A stretch of DNA of 64,000 bases from Streptomyces orinoci (GCF_003121295.1 NZ_PHNC01000031.1:1304439-1368438), one strand, 5' to 3'; positions 1 to 8,642 are shown, numbered from the stretch's first letter. Made by a program: numbers and translations. The notes: a model not told the origin generated them from the sequence alone.

Positions 1-151
1 CGCCGGGCGACGGGCGCGTTCCCCGTCCCGGGCGCGGGCGGCCGAACGCTCCGCTGACCACCGGTCGCACCCTTCCCACCTCCTGACCCCCCCGTACCGG
101 GCGCGCTTCAGGGCGCCCGCACGCTCCTCCGCACTCTCGCAAGGCACCACC

Positions 152-760
152 GTGTTCGACGTCGCCGTCTTCGGCTCGCTCTTCCTCACCCTGTTCGTGA
201 TCATGGACCCGCCAGGGATCACGCCGATCTTCCTCGCCCTCACCGCGGGCCGGGCCGCCAAGGTCCAGCGGCGGATGGCCTGGCAGGCCGCCGCCGTGGC
301 CTTCGGCGTGATCGCCGTCTTCGGCATCTGCGGCCAGCAGATCCTGGACTATCTGCACATCACCACCCCCGCGCTGATGATCGCCGGCGGTCTGCTCCTG
401 CTGCTGATCGCCCTGGACCTGCTGACCGGCAAGTCCGAGGAGCCCACCCAGACCAAGGACGTCAATGTCGCCCTGGTACCGCTGGGCATGCCGCTGCTGG
501 CCGGGCCCGGCGCGATCGTCTCGGTGATCCTGGCCGTCCAGCACGCCGACTCCGTCGCCGCCCAGGTCTCGGTGTGGACCGCCATCGCCGCCATGCACAT
601 CGTGCTCTGGCTGGTGATGCGCTACTCGCTGCTGATCATCCGCGTGATCAAGGACGGCGGAGTGGTGCTGGTCACCCGGCTCGCGGGCATGATGCTCTCC
701 GCGCTGGCCGTGCAGCAGATCATCAATGGCATCACCCAGGTGATCAGCCACCACCACTGA
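152..760 (+). CDS. MarC-family integral membrane protein
   Basis: A 202-residue hydrophobic protein with about six membrane segments. Family signatures are the early MDPPG segment (about residues 18-22) and the PLGMPLLAGPGAI motif in the second half, which together are typical of MarC/UPF0056 proteins. The length fits the family (about 200). The molecular function of MarC proteins is unsettled; despite the name they are not proven drug transporters. The ATG lies at the beginning of the conserved N terminus. Transcription ends in the perfect hairpin just downstream. The 151 bases before it hold no gene that I can recognise. Confidence 0.9.
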   Translation: MFDVAVFGSLFLTLFVIMDPPGITPIFLALTAGRAAKVQRRMAWQAAAVAFGVIAVFGICGQQILDYLHITTPALMIAGGLLLLLIALDLLTGKSEEPTQTKDVNVALVPLGMPLLAGPGAIVSVILAVQHADSVAAQVSVWTAIAAMHIVLWLVMRYSLLIIRVIKDGGVVLVTRLAGMMLSALAVQQIINGITQVISHHH

Positions 761-771
761 CGCCGCCGCGA

Positions 772-814
772 TGCCGACGCCCCCGTACGGAAGGTCCGTA
801 CGGGGGCGTCGGCA
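772..814. terminator. Bidirectional hairpin terminator
   Basis: A perfect 19-bp stem (772-790 pairs with 796-814) with a 5-base loop sits between the convergent MarC gene and the short minus-strand gene, 12 bases after the MarC stop. There is no long U-run, as is usual in Streptomyces. It should stop transcription from both sides. Confidence 0.85.
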
Positions 815-832
815 CATCGGCGGGCGGTGGGG

Positions 833-985
833 TCACCGCGTTCCGGTGTCGGCCGGGCGGATATAGATGCGTTGGCCCATCGAGGCGGCCTGCTGCACGA
901 TCCGGTTGACGGAGGCGGCGTCTACGACAGTGCTGTCAACGGCGGTGCCATCGACGTCGTCGAGGCGCATGATTTCGAAGCGCAA
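833..985 (-). CDS. Short conserved-type protein with TTG start
   Basis: Fifty codons, reading M-R-F-E-I-M-R-L-D-D-V-D-G-T then V-N-R-I-V-Q-Q-A-A-S-M-G-Q-R-I and ending near P-A-D-T-G-T-R. The proposed start is TTG at 985, with GGGAG four bases upstream; an internal in-frame ATG six codons in is the alternative. I have the impression that similar short proteins are common in Streptomyces, but cannot name a family or function. Codon use is typical of the window, and the gene converges on the strong hairpin at 772-814, which supports it as a real transcription unit. Confidence 0.6.
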   Translation of the reverse strand: MRFEIMRLDDVDGTAVDSTVVDAASVNRIVQQAASMGQRIYIRPADTGTR

Positions 986-1201
986 AGCTTCTCCCTTCGT
1001 CTGATCCTCCTGAGGAGAACTGAATGAACGTGACGCACGCGACTGCTGTGGCGGCGCGTTACACGGCTGTACAACGAAGGTACTCGCTCAAACATTCCCT
1101 ACGCTAAGGAAATTTTTAACCCGCCTAATGACCCCGCGCCCCATGACCCCATGTCTGCCGGTCTCCCACCCCGACCGCACCCTTGAACGAAACGACCCCA
1201 C

Positions 1202-2146
1202 ATGACTGACGCAACCCCGGTAAACCCTTCCCCCCTTGACTCCCCCCTTGACCTGCGTGCCGTGGTCGCCGGCATCGAGCGCACCAATGAACTGCTCACC
1301 CGGGTGCTCGCCGAGGTGGCCACCACCCCCTCCACCCACGCGGTCTTCGTGGACGCCGGCTACGCCTACGCCGCCGCGGGCCGCCTGGTGGCCGGCACCG
1401 AGGACCGGCGGGCCTTCGAACTGGACGCCGAGGGGCTGATCGAGGCGTTCATCGACAAGGCGCGCACCATCTTCCCGGACAGCCGGCTGCTGCGCGTCTA
1501 CTGGTACGACGGCGCCCGCCGCCGTATCCACACCCCAGAGCAGCAGAGCATCGCCGAACTGCCGGACGTCAAGGTCAGACTGGGCAACCTCAACGCCAAC
1601 AACCAGCAGAAGGGCGTGGACTCCCTGATCCGCTCCGACCTGGAGTCGCTGGCCCGCCACCGGGCCATCAGCGACGCGGTGCTCATCGGCGGCGACGAGG
1701 ACCTGGTCTCCGCCGTGGAGGCCGCCCAGGGCTATGGCGCCCGGGTGCACCTCTGGGGCATCGAGGCGATCGGCGGACGCAACCAGGCCGAGCCGCTGCT
1801 GTGGGAGGTGGACAGCCAGCGCACCTTCGACCTGGACTTCTGCAAGCCCTATGTCACCCGCCGCACCGGCTTCGAGTCCCTGGGCGAGGCCCTGGCCCGC
1901 GGCCCCGCGCCCAGCCGGGAGGATGTGCGCTTCGTCGGCGCCCGGGTGGCCGCCCAGTGGCTGGGCGCCCGGGGCCATGACTCGCTCTCCGAACTGCTGC
2001 CCGGCCACCCCTATCTGCCCGGCACCGTGGACCAGGAACTGCTGGTGGAGGCCGAGTCCCTGCTCGGCCTGTCCCTGCGCGGCCACGCCGACCTGCGCCG
2101 GGCCCTGCGCGACGGCTTCTGGGACCACCTGCGGATGCAGTTCTAG
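1202..2146 (+). CDS. NYN-domain (PIN-like) protein
   Basis: A 314-residue protein. Residues about 46-190 form an NYN/PIN-like nuclease domain: HAVFVDAGY places the first acid at D51, GVDSLIRSDL gives D140, and LIGGDEDL gives D165/D167, the expected metal-binding acids. The N terminus (about 1-45) contains a short predicted helix, and the C-terminal 110 residues are of unknown type. NYN proteins are usually RNA-acting nucleases, which is a family expectation only. The gene is alone on its strand; its 180-base upstream region has an A/T-rich stretch at about 1090-1120 that may be its promoter. Confidence 0.8.
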   Translation: MTDATPVNPSPLDSPLDLRAVVAGIERTNELLTRVLAEVATTPSTHAVFVDAGYAYAAAGRLVAGTEDRRAFELDAEGLIEAFIDKARTIFPDSRLLRVYWYDGARRRIHTPEQQSIAELPDVKVRLGNLNANNQQKGVDSLIRSDLESLARHRAISDAVLIGGDEDLVSAVEAAQGYGARVHLWGIEAIGGRNQAEPLLWEVDSQRTFDLDFCKPYVTRRTGFESLGEALARGPAPSREDVRFVGARVAAQWLGARGHDSLSELLPGHPYLPGTVDQELLVEAESLLGLSLRGHADLRRALRDGFWDHLRMQF

Positions 2147-2308
2147 CTCCCCCGGCCGCCCCGCCCCATGCCCATGCCTGATCCGGGCGTGCCGGAGTGC
2201 GCGCGGGGAAGGCGGATGGAACCCTTGGGGCTATGGGCGGCCGCCGCGGCATGCGCCGGACGGCCCGATTCCCCGCCGGAGCACAGAACAGAAACGAGGC
2301 GATCGGCC

Positions 2309-3079
2309 ATGTCGGCTTCCGACCGCGCGGGGCCCGGAACGCCCTGCTGGGTGAGCCTGCTGACCGGTGACCTCGCCGGCGCGCAGCGCTTCTACGGCAA
2401 GGTGCTGGGCTGGACCTTCCGGGCCGGCTCGCTGGGTGAGGACTTCCTGGTCGGCCTGCGCGAGGGCAGGCCGGTGGCCGGCATCGGCAATGTGGCCCGC
2501 TCCATGGGGGTGCCGGTCTCCTGGACCGCGTACTTCGCGGTGGACGACGCCGACGCGGTGGCCGCCAGGATCCGCGAGCGCGGCGGCACCGTGGCGGTGG
2601 GCCCGCTGGCCTTCGGCAGCGGCCGGGCAGTGCTGGCCGCCGACCCCGACGGCGCCGTCTTCGGCTTCTGGGAGGGCCGGGTCCTCCCCGGCTGGACCAT
2701 CGGCAGCGGCGCCGCCCCCGCCTGGCTGGAACTGCGCACCCGCAATGGCTTCGACGCCGCCCAGTTCTATGGCGCGATCTTCGGCTGGGACAGCCAGGAC
2801 ACCGACCTCGCCTATGAGGACGACGCGGTGATGGTGCGGGTGCACGGCCACACCGTGGCCTGCCTGCGCGGCGGCGGCGTGGAGGCCGCGCCCGACCCCC
2901 GCATCCGGCCACGCTGGCATGTCTACTTCTGTGTGGACGACGTGGACCAGGCGGTACGGGCGGCGCTGGAGGCCGGTGGCGGGGTGGCGGAGGAGATCGG
3001 CCCGACCACCGAGCACGAGGCCACCCTGCGCGACCCCGAGGGCGGCCTGTTCACCGTCACCACCGATCAGACCCGCTGA
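2309..3079 (+). CDS. VOC family protein (two glyoxalase-like domains)
   Basis: A 256-residue protein made of two tandem vicinal-oxygen-chelate (glyoxalase/bleomycin-resistance) domains, about residues 1-125 and 130-256. Typical features are the F-Y-x-x-x-x-G-W strand in each half (AQRFYGKVLGW and AQFYGAIFGW) and D-P-x-G near each domain end (ADPDGAVFGFW, RDPEGGLFTV). The ATG at 2309 is chosen because it starts directly before the first beta strand and has GAGG upstream; an in-frame start at 2168 would add a non-homologous arginine-rich stretch. The substrate is unknown. Its 3' end overlaps the convergent hydrolase by 23 bases. Confidence 0.82.
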   Translation: MSASDRAGPGTPCWVSLLTGDLAGAQRFYGKVLGWTFRAGSLGEDFLVGLREGRPVAGIGNVARSMGVPVSWTAYFAVDDADAVAARIRERGGTVAVGPLAFGSGRAVLAADPDGAVFGFWEGRVLPGWTIGSGAAPAWLELRTRNGFDAAQFYGAIFGWDSQDTDLAYEDDAVMVRVHGHTVACLRGGGVEAAPDPRIRPRWHVYFCVDDVDQAVRAALEAGGGVAEEIGPTTEHEATLRDPEGGLFTVTTDQTR

Positions 3080-3929
3080 CCGTCTCCCAGAAGCGGACCA
3101 TCGCCTCCGCGGTGGCCTCCGGGCACTCGGCCGCGGGGGAGTGCCCCGCGCCCTGGATCACCGTTGTCACCGCGGACAGCTCCTTGCCCATCCCCTCGAT
3201 CTGGGGCACCGGCCAGGCGTAGTCCACCGCCCCGCACAGCACATGCTTGGCCAGTGGCACCCGCGCCAGCTCGTCCACCCGGTCCGGCTCCGTCATCAAC
3301 TGCCGTCCGGTACCGATCAGTTGCTCGGGCACCGTGCCCAGCCAGCGGTGGTGCAGAAACTCCCGCAGGGCCGGCGGTGCGGCCGGATCGGCCGCCTCCG
3401 CCTCCATCCCCTGCATCCGCGTCCACACCTCCGCCATGCTCATCCCCAGCTCGGTCAGCGCGTGCAACAGCAGCGCGGTACGGGCCCGCTGCGACTCGGC
3501 GACGGCCCCGCGGCCGCTGCTCATCAGGGTGAGCGAACGGTACGGAGCCGCGTCGTGAAGCACCGCGGCCCGTCCGATCAGCCCGCCCAGCGAGTGCCCC
3601 ACCAGGTGCACCCCATCGCCCAGCGCGGCCGCCTGCGCCCGCACATCCAGCGCCAACTCCCGCTGCGCGTACGCCGCTTCATCGCGCGGCCCGCCGCTCT
3701 CGTACTGCCCCCGGCCGTCCACCGCCACCGCCCGGTAGCCCGCCCCGGCGAGCGGCGCCAGCACCGCGATGAAGTCCTCCTTGCTGCCGGTGAACCCCGG
3801 CACCAGCAGCACGGTGCCACGCGGCGGCCCGGCGGGACGGGCGTCATGCACGGCGAACTCCCCACGCGCGGTGGCCAGTCGGTACGCACGGGCACACGGG
3901 GGCAAGGTGAGAAAGGGCGGCCTGCTCAT
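3057..3929 (-). CDS. Alpha/beta hydrolase
   Basis: A 290-residue alpha/beta-hydrolase with no signal peptide. The nucleophile elbow is GHSLGG (S113); the likely acid is D236 in CGAVDYAW and the histidine H263 in GAGHSP. The oxyanion region is VPGFTGSKEDF near residue 45. The protein is probably a cytosolic esterase or lipase-like enzyme of unknown substrate. Its 3' end overlaps that of the VOC gene. Confidence 0.82.
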   Translation of the reverse strand: MSRPPFLTLPPCARAYRLATARGEFAVHDARPAGPPRGTVLLVPGFTGSKEDFIAVLAPLAGAGYRAVAVDGRGQYESGGPRDEAAYAQRELALDVRAQAAALGDGVHLVGHSLGGLIGRAAVLHDAAPYRSLTLMSSGRGAVAESQRARTALLLHALTELGMSMAEVWTRMQGMEAEAADPAAPPALREFLHHRWLGTVPEQLIGTGRQLMTEPDRVDELARVPLAKHVLCGAVDYAWPVPQIEGMGKELSAVTTVIQGAGHSPAAECPEATAEAMVRFWETVSGSDRW

Positions 3930-4007
3930 GCCCCGAGGCTAACCGAGGCCAACCTCCACGTCCGATCCCCGCCGGACCCGGCCACCCTGGTCACCGGCGA
4001 GGCCGCC

Positions 4008-4050
4008 GCGCCCCCACCAGGGGCGCGGGGAACTGCGCGCCCGGCCCAAG
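4008..4050 (+). repeat. Streptomyces-type dispersed intergenic repeat, copy 1
   Basis: This stretch contains the core GGGGCGCGGGGAACTGCGCG and continues to GCCCAAG. It matches, in the opposite orientation, the copy at 33522-33563, including a GCGCCCC-type hairpin at its start (here with loop ACCA). From memory, this element is common between genes in Streptomyces chromosomes. Confidence 0.75.
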
Positions 4051-4094
4051 CCGCCCCGCAGATGAACTTGCACCGCTGCCGCCACGGCGAAAAC

Positions 4095-4135
4095 ACCCGT
4101 GGCCGGCCACCTCCAAGAGGTAACCGGCCACGGGT
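4095..4135 (-). terminator. Hairpin terminator after DEAD-box helicase
   Basis: A perfect 12-bp stem (4095-4106 with 4124-4135) around a 17-base loop that itself can pair CCTC with GAGG. It starts 14 bases after the helicase stop codon, as read on the minus strand. Confidence 0.75.
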
Positions 4136-4148
4136 TCGCCTGCGGCCC

Positions 4149-7088
4149 TTACCCCTCCGCGGCTGCGACAGCCTTCTTGGCGGTGCGGGTCCGCTTGGGC
4201 GCGGCCTCGGCCCCGTCCACAGCGGCGACCGCCTTCTTCGCCGTCCGCGTGCGCTTCGGCTTCTCCTCGACAGCGGTCTCGACCGCCGCCGCGGCCTTGC
4301 GAGTTCGCTTCGGCTTCTCGGCGGCCGCCTCGGCCGCCTCGGCCTCGGCCACCGGGGCGGCGGCCTTCTTGGCGGTGCGGGTCCGCTTGGGCGTGGCCTC
4401 GGCCCCGTCCACAGCGGCGACCGCCTTCTTCGCGGTACGCGTCCGCTTGGGCGCGGCCTCGGCGGGCGCCTCGGCGCCGTCCACCGGAGCAGTGGCCTTC
4501 TTGGTCGCCCGCGTGCGCTTGGGCTTCTCCTCGGCGACGGTCTCGACCGCTTCCGCGGTCTGAACTGCCGCCGCAGCCTTGCGAGTTCGCTTCGGCTTCT
4601 CGGCGACCGCCTCGGCCGCCTCGGCCTCGGCCACCGGGGCGACAGCCTTCTTGGCGGTGCGGGTCCGCTTGGGCGCGGCCTCGGCCCCGTCCACAGCGGC
4701 GACCGCCTTCTTCGCGGTACGCGTCCGCTTGGGCGCGGCCTCGGCGGGCGCCTCGGCGCCGTCCACCGGAGCAGTGGCCTTCTTGGTCGCCCGCGTGCGC
4801 TTGGGCTTCTCCTCGGCGACGGTCTCGACCGTCTCCGCGGTCTGAACTGCTGCCGCGGCCTTGCGAGTTCGCTTCGGCTTCTCGGCGACCGCCTCGGCCG
4901 CCTCGGCCTCGGCCACCGGGGCGACAGCCTTCTTGGCGGTGCGGGTCCGCTTGGGCGCGGCCTCGGCCCCGTCCACAGCGGCGACTGCCTTCTTCGCCGT
5001 CCGCGTGCGCTTCGGCTTCTCCTCGGCGACGATCTCGACCGCTTCGGCGGCCTCAACCGCCGCGACCGCCTCAACCGCCGCGACCGCCTTCTTCGCGGTA
5101 CGCGTCCGCTTGGGCGCGGCCTCGGCGACCGCCTCGGCCTCGGCCACCGGGGCGGCGGCCTTCTTGGCGGTGCGGGTCCGCTTGGGCGCGGCCTCGGCCC
5201 CGTCCACGGCCTCAACGGCCGCCGCGGCCTTGCGAGTCCGCTTCGGCTTCTCGGCAGCCGCCTCGACCGCTTCGACCGCCTCAACGTCGGCCACCGGCGC
5301 AGCCACAACCGGAGCAGCGGCCTCAACAGCCTCAACGGCCACAGCCGCCCGGCCCCCACGAGTCCGCTTGCGCCGCGCCGCGACAGGAGCCTCGGCCACC
5401 TCCACGGCGGCCGGGATCTCGGTCGCGCTGACCGTTTCCTCGACCACAGCGGCCACCGGAGCAACCGGAGCAACCGGAGCCACCGGCGTCACCGGAGAAA
5501 CCGGCGCCACCGAAGCAACCGAAGCCCCACCGCCCCGCGTACGCCGCCGGCGCCGCGGGCGGGCCGGGGTCTCCGGGGCCGTGCCGGCCCCGGAAGAAGC
5601 CTGCGCGGCCTCGGGCGCCGGCACCTGCGCCTGCGCCACTCCGTCCAGCGGCCGCCCAGACCGCGTCCGCCGCCGCTGCCGCGGCGCCCGGCTCCGCGCC
5701 GGACGCTCCTCGGCCACCGCCGCAGCCGGACCGGCCGACCTGCGGCCCCGGTCGCCCCGGCCACCGCGGCCGCCGCCACCCGGCTCGCCGAGATCCTCGA
5801 TCTCCTCGGCCGCCAGCCCGGCCCGGGTGCGCTCCGAGCGCGGCAGGATGCCCTTGGTACCGGCCGGGATGCCCAGCAGCTCGTACAGATGCGGCGAGGT
5901 GGAGTACGTCTCCTCCGGCTCGTCGAAGCCCAGCTCCAGCGCCTTGTTGATCAGCTTCCAGCGCGGGACGTCGTCCCAGTCCACCAGCGTCACCGCGGTA
6001 CCGGACTTGCCCGCCCGGCCGGTGCGGCCGATGCGGTGCAGATAGGTCTTCTCGTCCTCGGGGGACTGGTAGTTGATGACATGGGTGACGTTGTCCACGT
6101 CAATGCCGCGCGCCGCGACATCCGTGCAGACCAGCACGTCCACCTTGCCGTTGCGGAACGCCCGCAGCGCCTGCTCGCGCGCTCCCTGGCCCAGGTCGCC
6201 GTGGACCGCGCCGGCCGCGAAGCCGCGCTGGGTCAGCTGCTCGGCGATGTCGGCCGCGGTCCGCTTGGTCCGGCAGAAGATCATCGCCAGGCTGCGTCCC
6301 TCGGCCTGGAGGATCCGCGCCACCATCTCCGGCTTGTCCATGGAGTGGGCCCGGAAGACATGCTGCGCGATATGCGCGTGCGTCTGGCCGGAGTCATCCG
6401 GCTCGGTGGCCCGGATATGCGTCGGCTGCGACATATACCGGCGGGCCAGCGAGATCACCGCACCCGGCATGGTGGCCGAGAACAGCATGGTCTGCCGCTT
6501 GGCCGGCAGCATGGTGATGATGCGCTCCACATCCGGCAGGAAGCCGAGGTCGAGCATCTCGTCGGCCTCGTCCAGCACCAGCGCCTTGACCTGGGACAGG
6601 CTCAGCTTCTTCTGGCCTGCCAGGTCCAGCAGCCGGCCCGGCGTGCCGACGACCACGTCCACGCCCTTCTTGAGGGCCTCGACCTGGGGCTCATAGGCCC
6701 GGCCGCCATAGATCGCCTGAACCCGGACATTGCGCACCTTGCCCGCGGTGAGCAGGTCATTGGTGACCTGCTGGCACAGCTCACGGGTGGGGACGACCAC
6801 CAGCGCCTGAGGGGCGTCGGTCAGCTGCTCCGGCTTGGCCCGGCCCGCCTCGACGTCCGCGGGGACGACCACGCGCTCCAGCAGCGGCAGTCCGAAGCCC
6901 AGCGTCTTTCCGGTGCCGGTCTTGGCCTGGCCGATGACGTCGGAGCCGGCCAGGGCGACCGGGAGCGTCATCTCCTGGATGGGGAAGGGATGCACGATGC
7001 CGACGGCTTCGAGTGCTTCGGCGATCTCGGGCAGGATCCCAAGGTCTCGGAAAGTGGTCGGAGTCTGCGAGCTAGTGGAGGTTTTCAG
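4149..7088 (-). CDS. DEAD-box ATP-dependent RNA helicase with long repetitive basic tail
   Basis: About 979 residues. The helicase core (about residues 10-430) has the Q motif (PFPIQ), motif I AKTGTGKT, PTRELC, TPGR, DEAD (about 173-176), SAT and HRIGRTGRAG, so it is an RNA-unwinding ATPase of the RhlE/CsdA type. The remaining ~550 residues are a low-complexity tail rich in K-R-T-R and A-V-A, with RG-rich patches at about 435-475, expected to bind RNA. The start is placed at CTG 7088: no ATG or GTG lies upstream in frame before a stop, AAGAGG sits seven bases before CTG, and this start restores the segment TFRDLGILPEIAEALEAVGI that contains the Q-motif phenylalanine. A GTG at 6995 would cut the Q motif. 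Confidence 0.88.
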   Translation of the reverse strand: MKTSTSSQTPTTFRDLGILPEIAEALEAVGIVHPFPIQEMTLPVALAGSDVIGQAKTGTGKTLGFGLPLLERVVVPADVEAGRAKPEQLTDAPQALVVVPTRELCQQVTNDLLTAGKVRNVRVQAIYGGRAYEPQVEALKKGVDVVVGTPGRLLDLAGQKKLSLSQVKALVLDEADEMLDLGFLPDVERIITMLPAKRQTMLFSATMPGAVISLARRYMSQPTHIRATEPDDSGQTHAHIAQHVFRAHSMDKPEMVARILQAEGRSLAMIFCRTKRTAADIAEQLTQRGFAAGAVHGDLGQGAREQALRAFRNGKVDVLVCTDVAARGIDVDNVTHVINYQSPEDEKTYLHRIGRTGRAGKSGTAVTLVDWDDVPRWKLINKALELGFDEPEETYSTSPHLYELLGIPAGTKGILPRSERTRAGLAAEEIEDLGEPGGGGRGGRGDRGRRSAGPAAAVAEERPARSRAPRQRRRTRSGRPLDGVAQAQVPAPEAAQASSGAGTAPETPARPRRRRRTRGGGASVASVAPVSPVTPVAPVAPVAPVAAVVEETVSATEIPAAVEVAEAPVAARRKRTRGGRAAVAVEAVEAAAPVVAAPVADVEAVEAVEAAAEKPKRTRKAAAAVEAVDGAEAAPKRTRTAKKAAAPVAEAEAVAEAAPKRTRTAKKAVAAVEAVAAVEAAEAVEIVAEEKPKRTRTAKKAVAAVDGAEAAPKRTRTAKKAVAPVAEAEAAEAVAEKPKRTRKAAAAVQTAETVETVAEEKPKRTRATKKATAPVDGAEAPAEAAPKRTRTAKKAVAAVDGAEAAPKRTRTAKKAVAPVAEAEAAEAVAEKPKRTRKAAAAVQTAEAVETVAEEKPKRTRATKKATAPVDGAEAPAEAAPKRTRTAKKAVAAVDGAEATPKRTRTAKKAAAPVAEAEAAEAAAEKPKRTRKAAAAVETAVEEKPKRTRTAKKAVAAVDGAEAAPKRTRTAKKAVAAAEG
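4381..5000 (-). repeat. 282-bp in-frame tandem repeat in helicase tail
   Basis: The segment beginning about 4381 recurs nearly unchanged at about 4663 and again, partially, at about 4945. The period is 282 bp, exactly 94 codons. Each unit encodes several sub-repeats of the kind PKRTRTAKKAVA plus VDGAEA and AEKPKRTRKAAAAV. The shorter K-R-T-R sub-repeats continue on both sides (about 4160-5390). Confidence 0.85.
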
Positions 7089-7138
7089 GGGTTTGCCTCT
7101 TCTTGTGAGACGCGGCGCGAGGCGGCGAAGGGGGTCAT
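7085..7138 (-). CDS. Upstream mini-ORF overlapping the helicase CTG start
   Basis: Seventeen codons from ATG 7138 (M-T-P-F-A-A-S-R-R-V-S-Q-E-E-A-N-P), with the stop TGA inside the sequence CTGA that also contains the proposed CTG start of the helicase. If translated, it would deliver ribosomes to that start (termination-reinitiation). The initiation signal before its ATG is weak, so it may not be translated. Confidence 0.35.
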   Translation of the reverse strand: MTPFAASRRVSQEEANP

Positions 7139-7517
7139 ACGGTTCCGTACGTACCGCACGTACCGCGCCGGATTACGGGTCGGCCGGGCTGGCCGGATGG
7201 CGCGGGACCACTGCCTTCGCGCGGGCACACGTGCCGCGAGCGGATCCCTCCTGGCGTACGGACGTCTCGTCCGAGGGGCGTGGAGGGCGGTCGGTTTTGT
7301 GGAAGCCGATCGGGCCACCGACCGGGCATCCGCTGGCGCTCCGGGGAGTCGCTCCCAGAAGAACCGGCATGGGTGCGGCCTGCCGAATACTCGGCGGGCC
7401 ATATAGCACTGTACCCCGGAAACCCCGACCCGTGCCCCGACGGAACCTGACTGTTACCGGAGGGCACTGGCTGACCAGGCATTTCGGGACGGGACGGGGC
7501 GGGCTATCGTTCGCACC
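7139..7517. promoter_or_regulatory. Divergent promoter region, no gene
   Basis: About 380 bases between the helicase leader and the ferritin-like gene. On the minus strand, CAGTGCTATAT (around 7391-7402) resembles a -10 for the helicase, giving a leader of about 300 nt. On the plus strand, TATCGT at about 7505 lies 7 bases before the ATG of the ferritin-like gene, which suggests a leaderless transcript. No convincing -35 hexamers were found and nothing here looks coding. Confidence 0.45.
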
Positions 7518-8255
7518 ATGGAGACGCCCGACAAGGCCACCGAGCCCGCAGAAGAGCACACCGGAATCGCTGCCCAGGACTGGGCCACGGCCTCCGCCGA
7601 CCCGCAGTACCGGGCGGCCGTAGTGGATCTGCTCGGCGCCCTCGCCTACGGCGAACTGGCCGCCTTCGAGCGCCTGGCCGAGGACGCCAAGATGGCGCCC
7701 CACCTGGACGACAAGGCCGCCCTGGCCAGGATGGCCGCCGCGGAGTTCCAGCACTTCGAGCGGCTGCGCGACCGGCTGTCCGCGATCGATGTGGAGCCGG
7801 TGGGCGCCATGGAGCCGTTCGCCGCCGCACTGGACGAGTTCCACCGCCAGACCGCGCCCTCGGACTGGCTGGAGGGCCTGGTCAAGGCGTATGTGGGCGA
7901 CTCGATCGCCAGTGACTTCTACCGGGAGGTGGCCGTCCGGCTGGACTCCGACACCCGGGCCTTGGTGCTGACCGTGCTGGACGACACCGGCCACACCAGC
8001 TTCGCGGTGGAGAAGGTACGGGCCGCCATCGAGGCCGAGCCCCGGGTCGGCGGCCGGCTGGCGCTGTGGGCGCGGCGGCTGATGGGCGAGGCGCTCTCCC
8101 AGGCCCAGCGGGTGGTGGCCGACCGGGACGCGCTGTCCACCATGCTGGTCGGCGGGGTGGCCGACGGCTTCGACCTGGCGGAGGTCGGCAAGATGTTCTC
8201 CCGGATCACCGAGGCGCACACCAAGCGGATGGCCGCGCTCGGTCTGTCCGCCTGA
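7518..8255 (+). CDS. Ferritin-like-fold protein (MiaE-like)
   Basis: A 245-residue, mostly helical protein. It carries candidate di-iron ligands spaced as in ferritin-like hydroxylases: E in AYGELAAFERL, E-x-x-H in AAAEFQHFERL, and a later E/H pair (D-T-G-H-T-S-F). Actinobacterial orthologues (mycobacterial Rv3210c-type, from memory) sit next to the same DEAD-box and DUF3107 genes. It is sometimes described as related to the tRNA hydroxylase MiaE; the true activity is unknown. There is no Shine-Dalgarno sequence before the ATG, and a -10-like TATCGT is close by, so a leaderless mRNA is likely. Confidence 0.8.
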   Translation: METPDKATEPAEEHTGIAAQDWATASADPQYRAAVVDLLGALAYGELAAFERLAEDAKMAPHLDDKAALARMAAAEFQHFERLRDRLSAIDVEPVGAMEPFAAALDEFHRQTAPSDWLEGLVKAYVGDSIASDFYREVAVRLDSDTRALVLTVLDDTGHTSFAVEKVRAAIEAEPRVGGRLALWARRLMGEALSQAQRVVADRDALSTMLVGGVADGFDLAEVGKMFSRITEAHTKRMAALGLSA

Positions 8256-8333
8256 GCGATCTGCGTGGCAGGGGTGGCCTGACCGGCCTGCTCCGGGCCC
8301 TCCCGCTCGCACCACGGTCCCCGAGGGGCCCGC

Positions 8334-8642
8334 TCACGCCGTGGCTGACCGGCGGGGCGGGCCGTCTCCCAGTGCCTTGGCCCCATGTGACGTGCTCTGC
8401 CGCAGCAGCAGCGACAGCAGGGTGACGCCGACCACCAGGGACCCCAGCAGGGTGGCCACGGCATGGCCGGGGCCGAGCACGGAGTGGGTGAGCAGCCCGC
8501 CGAACAGCCCGCCGGCCGGACCGGTGGCCAGGGCCAGCGCGCGGGAGCGGAAGCGTCCGAAGCGGGCGGGCAGCCAGCGCAGCGCGCCATAGGAGACGGC
8601 AAGGCCGATGAGGACCGACCCGAGCGCTTCCCAGAAAATCAT
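8334..8642 (-). CDS. Small membrane protein
   Basis: A 102-residue protein with about three hydrophobic segments (residues 4-22, 36-56, 60-80) and a short charged C terminus. The N terminus MIFWEALGSVLIGLAVSYGALRWLP looks like the first membrane helix, and GGGAG-type bases precede the ATG. I do not recognise a family. It converges on the ferritin-like gene with a 78-base gap that can form a GGGCCC/GGGCCC hairpin. Confidence 0.65.
   Translation of the reverse strand: MIFWEALGSVLIGLAVSYGALRWLPARFGRFRSRALALATGPAGGLFGGLLTHSVLGPGHAVATLLGSLVVGVTLLSLLLRQSTSHGAKALGDGPPRRSATA

Noticed and set aside
4160..5390. Helicase tail repeats as a possible non-coding satellite or CRISPR
   Set aside because: Period is an exact multiple of three and the frame stays open throughout, so the repeat is coding.
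2919..7406. Very long plus-strand open frame opposite the DEAD-box gene
   Set aside because: It is arginine/glycine-rich, crosses three real genes on the other strand and has no domain; it is a shadow of high third-position GC in the helicase.
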